From: Synergistaceae bacterium
Lineage (GTDB): Bacteria; Synergistota; Synergistia; Synergistales; Aminobacteriaceae
Length of the DNA stretch: 64,000 nucleotides
Reading direction: 5' to 3'
Assembly (NCBI GenBank): GCA_018436785.1
Contig: JAHDKR010000048.1
Coordinates: 62,001-126,000, forward strand
Shown here in pieces: positions 43,369-51,538 of this stretch. The translations under genes and the position numbers were made by a program. Below the pieces are notes generated by a model. The model searched no databases and had not been told where the DNA came from. It saw only the letters and a program-made list of their open reading frames with translations. Within the stretch, counting starts at the first letter, position 1, and every line of letters starts with the position of its first letter.

Positions 43369-44388
43369 ATGAAGCAGGTCAGGGTGTTTTCGCTTCTATT
43401 GGGAATTGCTTTTGTTGTGTCGGGAATGTTCGTGTGTGCAGGTCCGCTGGCGGCCCAGGAATATACGCTGCAGTTGGCCGGGGCCTATCCATCCACCGGA
43501 GAAACTCCCAGAGCGCTGGCTACGGAAAAGATCAAGGAGCTTATCGAGAAGAAATCGAACGGCAAGATCAAGGTGCAGATTTACCTCGATAATCAGCTTG
43601 GCGGCGACCGGGAGATACTCGAAGGATGCCAGCTGGGCGACATTGCCATGGTCTCTCAGACGACAGCTCCCCAGGTAGGATTCATACCTGAGCTCGCCAT
43701 TTTCGATATCCCCATGCTGTATGAAAACCTGGATGTGGCGAGGAAAGCGCTTTCCGGGACGTTCCGGGCAAAGCTCGAGGAATGGTACGACAGGGCGGGA
43801 CTCAAGCTCCTCCTTTTCGAACCCATCTATTACCGGGAAACCACCACCAGCAAACCCATCAATACCGTTGCCGACTTTGGCGGAGTCAAGATCCGCACCA
43901 TGGAGAACGAATACCACATGGCTTTCTGGAAAGCTTTGGGGGCCAATCCTACCCCTCTGAGCTTCGCGGAGCTGTACGTCGCTCTTCAGCAGGGAACCGT
44001 CGATGCTCAGGAAAATCCCTACGAGATCATATGGTCCAGCAAATTCTACGAAGTTCAAAAATACCTCGTCAATACCCATCACATAGCGTTTATTCTGAGC
44101 ATCAACATCAACAAGGGTATCTATGATGGCATGTCCGATGAATACAAAAAGATCATCGACGAAAGTATGAAGGAAGCGTCGGAGTATCTTTTTGACCTTG
44201 CCAAGGCGAAAAATGACGCGATGCTGGCTTCCCTGAAACAGAGCGGGATGACCATCATCGATCCTGATCCCGCCCTTCAGGCGGAATTGAAAAAGGCTGC
44301 TGCGGAAACCGAAAAGTTGATCCGTAAAAATGTAGGGGACGCTGTCGTCGATGAAGTGTTGAAGTCAGCCGAAGAAGCGAAAAAATAG
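43369..44388 (+). CDS. TRAP transporter substrate-binding protein (DctP family)
   Basis: 339 residues from the ATG at 43369, behind AAAAAGGAGGGG. The upstream in-frame ATG at 43321 is rejected as it lacks a site and would hide the signal peptide (MKQVRVFSLLLGIAFVVSGM..., cleavage after LAAQ). The motif KIRTMENEYHMAFWKALGANPTPLSFAELYVALQQGTVDAQENP contains the conserved Arg that anchors the ligand carboxylate in DctP proteins. The substrate is therefore probably an organic acid. Its identity cannot be read. Lies downstream of the two permease genes and ends at a strong terminator. Confidence 0.95.
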   Translation: MKQVRVFSLLLGIAFVVSGMFVCAGPLAAQEYTLQLAGAYPSTGETPRALATEKIKELIEKKSNGKIKVQIYLDNQLGGDREILEGCQLGDIAMVSQTTAPQVGFIPELAIFDIPMLYENLDVARKALSGTFRAKLEEWYDRAGLKLLLFEPIYYRETTTSKPINTVADFGGVKIRTMENEYHMAFWKALGANPTPLSFAELYVALQQGTVDAQENPYEIIWSSKFYEVQKYLVNTHHIAFILSININKGIYDGMSDEYKKIIDESMKEASEYLFDLAKAKNDAMLASLKQSGMTIIDPDPALQAELKKAAAETEKLIRKNVGDAVVDEVLKSAEEAKK

Positions 44389-44410
44389 CGATTCGCTCCT
44401 TGTTTTTCTG

Positions 44411-44452
44411 AAAGAAGAAGCCCGGGTCGTTGGGATCCGGGCTTCTTCTTTC
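44411..44452. terminator. Bidirectional intrinsic terminator
   Basis: A 15-bp stem, arms about 44411-44425 and 44437-44452, lies between the converging dctP and hutD genes. The pyrimidine-rich 3' arm ends in TTCTTCTTTC in both directions. Confidence 0.85.
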
Positions 44453-44489
44453 AGCTATTTCAGCGCATGGAGTTTTTCCTTACACGTTT

Positions 44490-45083
44490 TTAGCGTTTTG
44501 TTAAAGTAATGAAAAGAAGGCGTGCCTTCTCCCCGTATTGAAGGGTCAACGGCTGTCCCCAAGAGTGGTCCGTGACGACAAGCATTTCCATCTCCTTCAG
44601 AGGATGCTTTCCTTCAATCTCCGCCGTAGCCTCTCCTTGGAGACAAAGAAGAATCGTTGTGTCCCCGGGAAGAAAAAGACGTTCAATATCCTTCTTCGAG
44701 AAGAGGTGACGGTATTCGCACGTGAGGATCTCCCTCCTGCAGAAAATGTTGAAATCCGTCACCGGACCGTCGGTCAGCATACAGGACGCGTCGTGTTCGC
44801 CTCTGAACCGAAGCGAGTCGAAGGGAGAGCGGAGTGGGACTGTCTCTCCGTTTACGGTGAGTTCCAGGCCGTTTCCGGAGAGGAGGAAGAGGACACGGTC
44901 GTATCCCGGAAACGTTGAAAACGGACCGGATTCGCCCACATTCGCGGAACTCAGCCGCCAAAGGAAATCTCCTTTTTGAAGCGTTGCATCCTCCGGGCAG
45001 ATGAACATTTCATGCGTGATGCCTCCGCCGTTTTTCCACGGCATGGTCCGATAGTCCGGGGGAGTTCTTCGTATGACGCGCAT
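44490..45083 (-). CDS. hutD: HutD family protein
   Basis: 197 residues from the ATG at 45083, with AGAGG 8 nt upstream. Typical HutD (PF05962) double-cupin pattern: MPWKNGGGITHEMF near the start, FLWRLSSANVGESGPFSTFPGYDRVLFLLSGNGLEL and FRGEHDASCMLTDGPVTDFNIFCRR. HutD is found in histidine-utilisation operons and is thought to govern or buffer hut activity, perhaps by binding a pathway intermediate. Third gene of the iclR-hutU-hutD unit. The other standard hut genes hutI and hutG are absent here. Confidence 0.93.
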   Translation of the reverse strand: MRVIRRTPPDYRTMPWKNGGGITHEMFICPEDATLQKGDFLWRLSSANVGESGPFSTFPGYDRVLFLLSGNGLELTVNGETVPLRSPFDSLRFRGEHDASCMLTDGPVTDFNIFCRREILTCEYRHLFSKKDIERLFLPGDTTILLCLQGEATAEIEGKHPLKEMEMLVVTDHSWGQPLTLQYGEKARLLFITLTKR

Positions 45084-45121
45084 ACTCTTCACCTCTCGTT
45101 ATTCTCTCGTAGTGTGTGCCG

Positions 45122-47155
45122 TTATTTTGCCTTAAAGAGCGCGTCGACGGCGTTCTTCACGCTCTCTTCCTCCACGCTGTACGGAAGCGTGATATGGTAG
45201 CTGTCCGGGTAGTTCCTGTTCACTTCCCGGCTGACCTCCATAGCGTTAGGGTTCCGGGCCCAGGCGCGCCGGGCTACGCCGCCGAGTACGTCCCACATCA
45301 TCGCGGACCTGATGATCTCGTCGGTGCGCTCCGTTCCGTCGAGAACGAGTCCGAAACCTCCGTTGACCGACTTGCCGATCCCCACGCCGCCGCCGTTGTG
45401 CAGCGCGCAGAGCGTCATGCCGCGAGCTGCGTTGCCGGCGAAGCAGACCGTCGCCATGTCCGCGCATATGTTGCTGCCGTCCTTGATATTCGCCGTTTCG
45501 CGGTAGGGGGAGTCTGTCCCGGAGACGTCGTGATGGTCGCGGCCCAGCATCACCGGGCCTATTTCTCCCTTTCGCACCATTTCGTTGAATTTGAGGGCGA
45601 TGCGGGTGCGTCCCTCGGCGTCCTGGTAGAGTATCCGGGCCTGCGTTCCCACCACAAGGGCGTTCTTCTCGGCATCGCGAATCCAGAGCCAGTTGTCATA
45701 GTCCTGTGAGCGCCGGTCTGGGTCGATGCACTCCATCGCCGCGTGGTCGGTCTTGCGCAGATCCTCAGGGTCGCCGCTGAGGCAGACCCAGCGGAACGGA
45801 CCGTAGCCGTAGTCGAAGAGGACGGGACCCATGATATCCTCCACGTAAGAGGGCCATACAAAGCCGTCGTACGTGTTCTCGCCGTTTTTGCAGATCTCGG
45901 GGACTCCCGCGTCGAAGACCGCGCGCATGAACGAGTTGCCGTAGTCGAAGAAGTATGTTCCCCTGTCGACGAGCGTCTTGATGAACTCGTAGTGCTTCCT
46001 CAGGGATATATCCACAAGGCGCCGGAACTCCTCCGGGTTCTTCGAGAGCATCTTGGTGCGCTCGTCGAAGGTCAGTCCCTGCGGGCAGTAGCCTCCGTCG
46101 TAGGGAGCGTGGCAGGAGGTCTGGTCGGAGAGCAGCGGAATGGAAATGTCGTGTTCTGCCGCGTACTGCAGCAGATCCACGATGTTGCCGTGGTACGCGA
46201 TCGAAAGAGAATGTTTTGCCGCGCATGCCTCGGCGGCGAGATCGAAAGCTTCCTTGCAGCTTCCGGTGACCTTGGCTACCCACCCTTGGCTGTGGCGCGT
46301 CTCGATGCGCGAAGCGTCCACCTCGGCGATGATGCCGACGCCGCCTGCGATTTCCACGGCCTTCGGCTGCGCGCCGCTCATGCCGCCGAGTCCGGAGGAG
46401 ACGAAGAGGATTCCCGCGAGATTTTCTTTCTCACCGACGCCGAGCCGCTGCCGGGCGGCGTTGAGAATGCTGTTGAACGTACCGTGGACGATGCCCTGGG
46501 GGCCGATGTACATCCACCCTCCGGCCGTCATCTGTCCGTAGTTCGTCACGCCGAGCTGCATCCCTCTGTGCCACTCCGCCGGGTTGTCGAAAAGGCCGAC
46601 GAGCATGCCGTTAGTCAGAATGACCCGGGGCGCGTCCGGACGCGATTTGAAAAGGCCGAGGGGGTGGCCGCTCTCGACGACGAGCGTCGTCTCCTCGGTC
46701 AGCTCTTCAAGGTACCTTTTGATCAAACGATACTGGAGCCAGTTCTGGCAGACCTGACCGGTCTCGCCGTAGGTCACGAGCTCATACGGATAGAGGGCGA
46801 TTTCGAAATCGAGGTTATTGTCGATCATGACCTGGAACGCCTTTCCGGCGAGGCACTTTCCCTTGTACTGATGCACCGGAAGCCCCTTTATCCGGCCCTC
46901 GGGACGGAACCTGTAGGCGTAGATGCGCCCCCTGGTGCGTAGTTCCTCCAGGAATTCGGGGATCAGCTCCTTGTGGTACATTTCGGGCACGTAGCGGAGG
47001 GCGTTCTTCAGTGCAAGCTCCGTCTCGCTTCGGTTGAGCGTCCACCCCCGGTCGGGCGCGCGCCGCATCCCCTCGACGAAGACGGGGTAGTCGGGGAGAG
47101 GGCCTTCCAACTGGATGGTCATGGCGTTCCGGTTCATTTCGTTTACCTGCAACAT
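45122..47155 (-). CDS. hutU: Urocanase family hydratase, long form (urocanate or thiourocanate hydratase)
   Basis: 677 residues from the ATG at 47155, behind GGAGGTGG. The frame open to 47278 overlaps the regulator gene and is rejected. This is the long urocanase type (about 676 residues, as in animals and some anaerobes) rather than the 555-residue proteobacterial form. The NAD+ site is SGLGGMSGAQPKAVEIAGG. The active-site stretch is LGRDHHDVSGTDSPYRET and ALHNGGGVGIGKSVNGGFG. Urocanases add water to urocanate with tightly bound NAD+ as electrophile. Given the MIO-less lyase homologue and betaine transporter nearby, thiourocanate is an equally possible substrate (inference). Middle gene of the iclR-hutU-hutD operon. 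Confidence 0.93.
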   Translation of the reverse strand: MLQVNEMNRNAMTIQLEGPLPDYPVFVEGMRRAPDRGWTLNRSETELALKNALRYVPEMYHKELIPEFLEELRTRGRIYAYRFRPEGRIKGLPVHQYKGKCLAGKAFQVMIDNNLDFEIALYPYELVTYGETGQVCQNWLQYRLIKRYLEELTEETTLVVESGHPLGLFKSRPDAPRVILTNGMLVGLFDNPAEWHRGMQLGVTNYGQMTAGGWMYIGPQGIVHGTFNSILNAARQRLGVGEKENLAGILFVSSGLGGMSGAQPKAVEIAGGVGIIAEVDASRIETRHSQGWVAKVTGSCKEAFDLAAEACAAKHSLSIAYHGNIVDLLQYAAEHDISIPLLSDQTSCHAPYDGGYCPQGLTFDERTKMLSKNPEEFRRLVDISLRKHYEFIKTLVDRGTYFFDYGNSFMRAVFDAGVPEICKNGENTYDGFVWPSYVEDIMGPVLFDYGYGPFRWVCLSGDPEDLRKTDHAAMECIDPDRRSQDYDNWLWIRDAEKNALVVGTQARILYQDAEGRTRIALKFNEMVRKGEIGPVMLGRDHHDVSGTDSPYRETANIKDGSNICADMATVCFAGNAARGMTLCALHNGGGVGIGKSVNGGFGLVLDGTERTDEIIRSAMMWDVLGGVARRAWARNPNAMEVSREVNRNYPDSYHITLPYSVEEESVKNAVDALFKAK

Positions 47156-47186
47156 CTCTTCCACCTCCACAAGGTCTTGGTACATT

Positions 47187-47945
47187 TTACAGCATTGATT
47201 CCAGATTGTGCGCTGCCTCCCGCAGAAGACGAAGATTTTCGTCGAAATTGCGGAAGACGTTCTCGGCGATTCCGGCAACTCCTATCTGCGCGATGAACTC
47301 TCCCCGTCGGTCGAAGACCGGGACGCTGATATCCCCCGCGTGCGGCATCCACTCCTCGCGGCTGGATGCGAATCCCTGCTCCCGTATGCGCAGCAGCTCC
47401 TCTTCGAGAGCTCTTTTGTCGATCTCCTCTCCGTCGACGGGAGATCGCAACGAAGAGGAAAGTACTGTGGACCGCACCTCTTGAGAACAGAAGGCGAGTA
47501 ATATTTTCCCCGTGGCTCCTGCGTGAAGAGGAATCGTCATCCCCCGGTGTGCGGTGAACTTTACCGGCGAGAGAGGCTCGACCGAGTGGATGCACGACCC
47601 TGAGGATCCTTCGGCGACGCTCAGGACCGCAGTATTGCCCGTGCTTGTCATAAGACGGAACATCCCTGGCTCTGCTTTTTTAACGAGTTCGTCGTAGAAA
47701 GAGGATTTGCTGCTGAGATGAAAGAAACGGATGCCCGGCCGGTACCCCTCGGTCGCAGCGTCGCTGAAGACCCAACGGCGTTCTTCAAGAGAGACGAGAA
47801 ACCTGTGGGCTGTGCTTCTGGGTATTCCCGTCCGTTGCTCGATCTCGCGGACAGTGAGCGGTGAAGAGGATGCGCAGAGCGCCTCCATGATCGCCGTAAC
47901 CTTGAATGCCCCGTCCTGCTTTGAATCGTGCTCGTTTTTTATCAT
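47187..47945 (-). CDS. IclR-family transcriptional regulator
   Basis: 252 residues from the ATG at 47945, with GGAGG at 5 nt. The longer frame to 48005 crosses the operator and promoter. N-terminal winged helix with PLTVREIEQRTGIPRSTAHRFLVSLEERRWV, C-terminal ligand domain with HRGMTIPLHAGATGKILLAF and the GDISVPVFDRRGEFIAQIGVAG strand typical of IclR. First gene of the operon with the urocanase and HutD. A 21-bp palindrome overlaps its own -10, so it probably represses this operon until a pathway intermediate binds. Confidence 0.95.
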   Translation of the reverse strand: MIKNEHDSKQDGAFKVTAIMEALCASSSPLTVREIEQRTGIPRSTAHRFLVSLEERRWVFSDAATEGYRPGIRFFHLSSKSSFYDELVKKAEPGMFRLMTSTGNTAVLSVAEGSSGSCIHSVEPLSPVKFTAHRGMTIPLHAGATGKILLAFCSQEVRSTVLSSSLRSPVDGEEIDKRALEEELLRIREQGFASSREEWMPHAGDISVPVFDRRGEFIAQIGVAGIAENVFRNFDENLRLLREAAHNLESML

Positions 47946-47957
47946 CGCGGCCTCCAA

Positions 47958-48005
47958 AATGGGACAATTTGTCCCATTATTATCATGAGCGTGCCGGTTT
48001 GTCAA
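47958..48005 (-). promoter_or_regulatory. Promoter and IclR operator of the urocanase operon
   Basis: Minus strand: TTGACA (48005-48000), 17-bp spacer, TAATAA (47982-47977). A perfect palindrome AATGGGACAA-T-TTGTCCCATT spans 47958-47978 and overlaps the -10 edge and transcription start. Confidence 0.88.
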
Positions 48006-48170
48006 TCGCTACGGCAGAGTCCCGACAGGGGCGTGTGAGGAGAGGCTCCATTCATCTTTTGAGTTCTTGTTTTTCCGGTGTTCCTGGGTTCCGGGAGGAG
48101 GTCGATGGTATAATCGTTCATAGTTTTTCAGTAACAATTTCGTATTTCCCGAGGGAAAGGGGAGCCGTTC

Positions 48171-51167
48171 ATGCTCACCGCCAACCTGATAGGCCCTCCG
48201 CGGTTTTTTCTTGACGACAGAGAGCTGTTCTTTCCGATCCGGAAGGCCCAGGCGCTCCTTTGCTATCTCCTGGTAGAGGAAAGAGCTTCTCGTGAGGCGC
48301 TCTCTTCGTTGCTCTGGGGCGGGAGTGAAGACATGCTTGCTTCCCAGAGCCTGAGGAATGCGCTCTACCTTCTTCGGAAAGGGCTCCCCGAGGGGCTCGT
48401 GGGAACGGGCCGGCAGTGGATTACCGTAGATATCTCCCGTGTGGACCTTGATCTGCTTCTTTTGGAACGCCTTGACGACGCCCCTCTCGAGCGTCTTCCC
48501 GCTTTATGCCGTCCGCTCCTTGAAGGATTTTCGCTGCCGAACGCGCCGGAGTTCGATGACTGGCTCAGGACCGCACGCTACCAGTGGGCCGGAAGAATTC
48601 GCTCCGCTTTTCTTGCATTGTCTCGGCGGCGTATGGAGGCGGAGGAGTGGGAGGCTGCGCTGTGTCCGCTGAACCTTGTAGCGGCAGGGGACGAAATTGA
48701 CGAAGAGTCGTACCGCCTGATAATGCGCGCTCATGCGGCGCGGCGCGAGTGGGGCAGAGTGGCGGAGGCGTGGAGGGTACTTGAAGGCCGCCTGAAGAAC
48801 GAGTTGGGCGTGGAGCCGTCGAGCGAGAGTCTGGCTCTCGCCGCGTGTCTTCTTAAAAAGCGGGATACACGAACGCAGGTATTTGAAAAAACGCAGCCTG
48901 CTCCAAGGAAGGACTTCTTTTTTGGACGTTCCTCAGAGCTGCGCTCTGTTCGGGAATTTTGCGGTGCGGTGAGCGCGTCGCCGCGATGCATTTTCGTCGA
49001 AGGAGAGGCCGGTGTCGGCAAGAGTCTCTTCGTCAAGACGGCGCTCCCTCTTTCTTTCCCGGCCGAGCCGTTAATACTGCGATGTACCGCTGGAAATCCG
49101 GAGGCTGCGTATCCCTTGCTTCCATGGGACGAACTCCTGTCGTCTCTCTTCCGTTCAGTCGACAGAGAGAGTCTTGCTCTTCCCCAAACGCTCTGGACTA
49201 TTCTGGGGCAGAGTTTCCCTTCTATCGGAAGCCGCAAGACGTCGGTCCAGCCCAGAAACCCCCGTCGTCTGGGAGCCATGCTTGGAGATCTCTTCGCTTC
49301 GGCCGGCGCAACGCGTCCTCTGGCGCTGGTGTTCGAGGACTTCCAATGGTTTGACGATCCTTCGATGGATGTGCTTGAACATCTGCTCCGTTCGTCATCG
49401 GGGAATCTCACGTTGTTCTTCACCTCGAGGGCGGCGTCCTCCTTCCGCGGCGTTTCCCTTGTGCGGGATGCCGCCCGAAACGGGCGTATCGCCCTCCTCG
49501 AAATCCGGCTCTCGTGCTTCTCCCGAAGAGAGTCCGATGACTTCTGCGCAGCGTTGCTTCCTTCGCGCCCATTTTCTACAGAGGAACTGGAATTGGTCTT
49601 CCGCCAGACCGAGGGGCTGCCGCTCTTCCTCTCCGAACTTCTGAGGGCTGTCGAGAAAGGCCTGCCGCTTTACGAGGCGCCCCGGCATCTCGGAGATGCC
49701 ATAGAGGGGCATCTGTGCCATATAGACGAAGAACAGCGCAGGCTTCTGGAGGCGATCTCCATCTTTCCGCAGGGCGCCGAGTGGACAGTGGTGCGAAGAC
49801 TTCTCGGGCTGTCCGGCGCACGATTGGCTGCGCTGTCCGAGAGTTTGAGAGGGAGAGGATTGCTCGAGGAAAACCGCGGCGAGGGAGAATCGCTCCTTTT
49901 GGAGTTTCGTCACGGCAAAGTAAGAGAGCATGTGTACGCTTTCATGTCCGAAGGACGGAGGCGAACGTTGCACGAGAGCGCAGCCCGCCTTCTCATGGAC
50001 GAATTTTCCGTTCGCCCGTGGGAGGACCTCGCCTGCTCAAGGATCATCCATCACTGCAAACGAGGAGGGCTGCGCCTGGAGGAACTCGAATATATGATCC
50101 GGAGGCTCAAGTATCATATCAAGTTGAACTACGAACTCTTTCCCCTTCTCGACGACCATATTCTGAAAGCCTGTGCGACCTCTCTGGACAATCGCTCGAG
50201 CACGGCGGATGATCTGGAAGCCGCACGGGAGCTGCTCCGCGCGCTCCGGAAGGAAAAGGAGGGCGCCACGCCGCGCTTTGCCGCTCTCGAACGGGCGTAC
50301 TTCGCGCTTCGAGGCGGGTACTACCTCTGGTGGGGCGATTACGATCAGGGAAAGGCGCTCGTCGAGGAGGGGCTTGCCCGCGCTGCAGAAACGGGTGACG
50401 TCGCCTTGCAGGCCGACTGCCTTCAGCATCTTTGCTACTACGCTATCCAAAGAGAGGACGGAGAGCTGCTGTGTTCCGCCGCTTCCAGGCTGAGCGAAGC
50501 AGCGGAACGCTGCGGCGATGCGTCGCTTGGCGCCATGGCGCGCAGGTTTTCCGGGATGTCGCTGCTCTTTCTGGGAAAGTTCGAGGAGGCGGAGCGCTTG
50601 TTGCAGGAGTCCGTCGCTCAATTCCGGCGGATGGAGTATCTCGACTCTCCGTACACGCTCCAGGTGCTTGCAGGAAACTGCTACCTCGGAGAGATACGCT
50701 ATCGTACCGGACGCGTTCGCGAAGCTCTTTCCGTTTTTTGCCGGTGTGTCGTTGAATGCGAGGAACACGGCCTGTACCGTGGGCTTTGCCTCTTTTGCAG
50801 CAACGCGGCGCTCGCCGCGTTCGATCTTGGGGAAGACGAGACGGCGAAGGAGTATCTCCGCAAGGCGAGGCACTACTTCGAGGGCAGCGAGCTGCGGCGG
50901 GCGAACGCTGTCGGTTTAGCGCTTCTTGCGCTCTTCGCCCTCCGCCAAGGAAAAGATGACGAGGCGATCTCCTTCTGGGAATCGGCCGGGAATCTGTGCG
51001 TCTCGTTACGAAAAAAGTCCTGGGTCGCTGCGTGTTGCCGGATACGTGACGTGCTCGAGCGGGAACTCGAAGCAGGGCATTTGTCAGGGCAGCGAAAAAA
51101 CACAACAACATTAAACGCTTTTTCAGCGCATTGCAGAACGTTCAAAGAGGTGTGCGGCGACGATTAA
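48171..51167 (+). CDS. BTAD/SARP-type regulator with ATPase and TPR region
   Basis: 998 residues from the ATG at 48171, behind AAAGGGGAG. Order of parts: an N-terminal OmpR-like winged helix (LLCYLLVEERASREALSSLLWG ... SLRNALYLLRKGL), a bacterial transcriptional activation domain (about 100-235, ending LKNELGVEPSSESLAL), a STAND-type ATPase with P-loop VEGEAGVGKSLFVK (about 280) and a Walker-B-like LALVFEDFQWFDD (about 385), and a long TPR-like helical tail to the end. Such proteins are usually activators of nearby catabolic or secondary-metabolic genes. It lies between the urocanase operon and the lyase-molybdoenzyme operon, with both on the opposite strand, so it may control either. Confidence 0.9.
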   Translation: MLTANLIGPPRFFLDDRELFFPIRKAQALLCYLLVEERASREALSSLLWGGSEDMLASQSLRNALYLLRKGLPEGLVGTGRQWITVDISRVDLDLLLLERLDDAPLERLPALCRPLLEGFSLPNAPEFDDWLRTARYQWAGRIRSAFLALSRRRMEAEEWEAALCPLNLVAAGDEIDEESYRLIMRAHAARREWGRVAEAWRVLEGRLKNELGVEPSSESLALAACLLKKRDTRTQVFEKTQPAPRKDFFFGRSSELRSVREFCGAVSASPRCIFVEGEAGVGKSLFVKTALPLSFPAEPLILRCTAGNPEAAYPLLPWDELLSSLFRSVDRESLALPQTLWTILGQSFPSIGSRKTSVQPRNPRRLGAMLGDLFASAGATRPLALVFEDFQWFDDPSMDVLEHLLRSSSGNLTLFFTSRAASSFRGVSLVRDAARNGRIALLEIRLSCFSRRESDDFCAALLPSRPFSTEELELVFRQTEGLPLFLSELLRAVEKGLPLYEAPRHLGDAIEGHLCHIDEEQRRLLEAISIFPQGAEWTVVRRLLGLSGARLAALSESLRGRGLLEENRGEGESLLLEFRHGKVREHVYAFMSEGRRRTLHESAARLLMDEFSVRPWEDLACSRIIHHCKRGGLRLEELEYMIRRLKYHIKLNYELFPLLDDHILKACATSLDNRSSTADDLEAARELLRALRKEKEGATPRFAALERAYFALRGGYYLWWGDYDQGKALVEEGLARAAETGDVALQADCLQHLCYYAIQREDGELLCSAASRLSEAAERCGDASLGAMARRFSGMSLLFLGKFEEAERLLQESVAQFRRMEYLDSPYTLQVLAGNCYLGEIRYRTGRVREALSVFCRCVVECEEHGLYRGLCLFCSNAALAAFDLGEDETAKEYLRKARHYFEGSELRRANAVGLALLALFALRQGKDDEAISFWESAGNLCVSLRKKSWVAACCRIRDVLERELEAGHLSGQRKNTTTLNAFSAHCRTFKEVCGDD

Positions 51168-51175
51168 AGGAGTCC

Positions 51176-51343
51176 TTACTTTTCTTCCGGATGCAGATAC
51201 CCTCCGGGTTGTCGGGCCTTATGATAGGACATGCCCTCCAAAAGCATCTCCCTCGCGAAAACCTCCACAGCTCCTGTGAATTCATCTTCCTCCATCAGAC
51301 TTTTCAATTCTTCTATCTCTTCTGTGTGCAGATGGATTTCCAT
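51176..51343 (-). CDS. Small acidic protein, 55 residues, unknown function
   Basis: ATG at 51343 with AAGGAGGG upstream (11 nt) and a stop at 51176. It reads MEIHLHTEEIEELKSLMEED and continues through EVFAREMLLEGMSYHKARQPG to HPEEK. It is predicted to be mostly helical, acidic and cytoplasmic. A well-formed promoter (51384-51412) stands 41 bp before the start. It converges on the BTAD regulator, ending 9 bp after that gene. Not recognised. Confidence 0.75.
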   Translation of the reverse strand: MEIHLHTEEIEELKSLMEEDEFTGAVEVFAREMLLEGMSYHKARQPGGYLHPEEK

Positions 51344-51383
51344 AGCCAGATCGTCCCTCCTTGTTTTCCGGGTAGTACTAATA

Positions 51384-51412
51384 ATCTTAGTATATTTGAA
51401 ATATTACGTCAA
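51384..51412 (-). promoter_or_regulatory. Promoter of the 55-residue gene
   Basis: Minus strand: TTGACG (51412-51407), 17-bp AT-rich spacer, TAAGAT (51389-51384). Confidence 0.7.
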
Positions 51413-51486
51413 GGGAAGATGCAGGAAATCGCTCATCTGAATGTTTCGCCTGTGTGGAAGAAACGAAAAACGTCCGATGGGCATGG

Positions 51487-51512
51487 AAAAACCCGGGAGC
51501 TGTGCCCCCGGG
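51487..51512 (-). terminator. Intrinsic terminator of the lyase/BCCT operon
   Basis: Minus strand CCCGGG (51512-51507), 9-nt loop, CCCGGG (51497-51492), then TTTTT to 51487. It lies 27 bp past the BCCT stop. Confidence 0.85.
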
Positions 51513-51538
51513 CCTTCTTTTTCAGATCGCTCTTTCGG

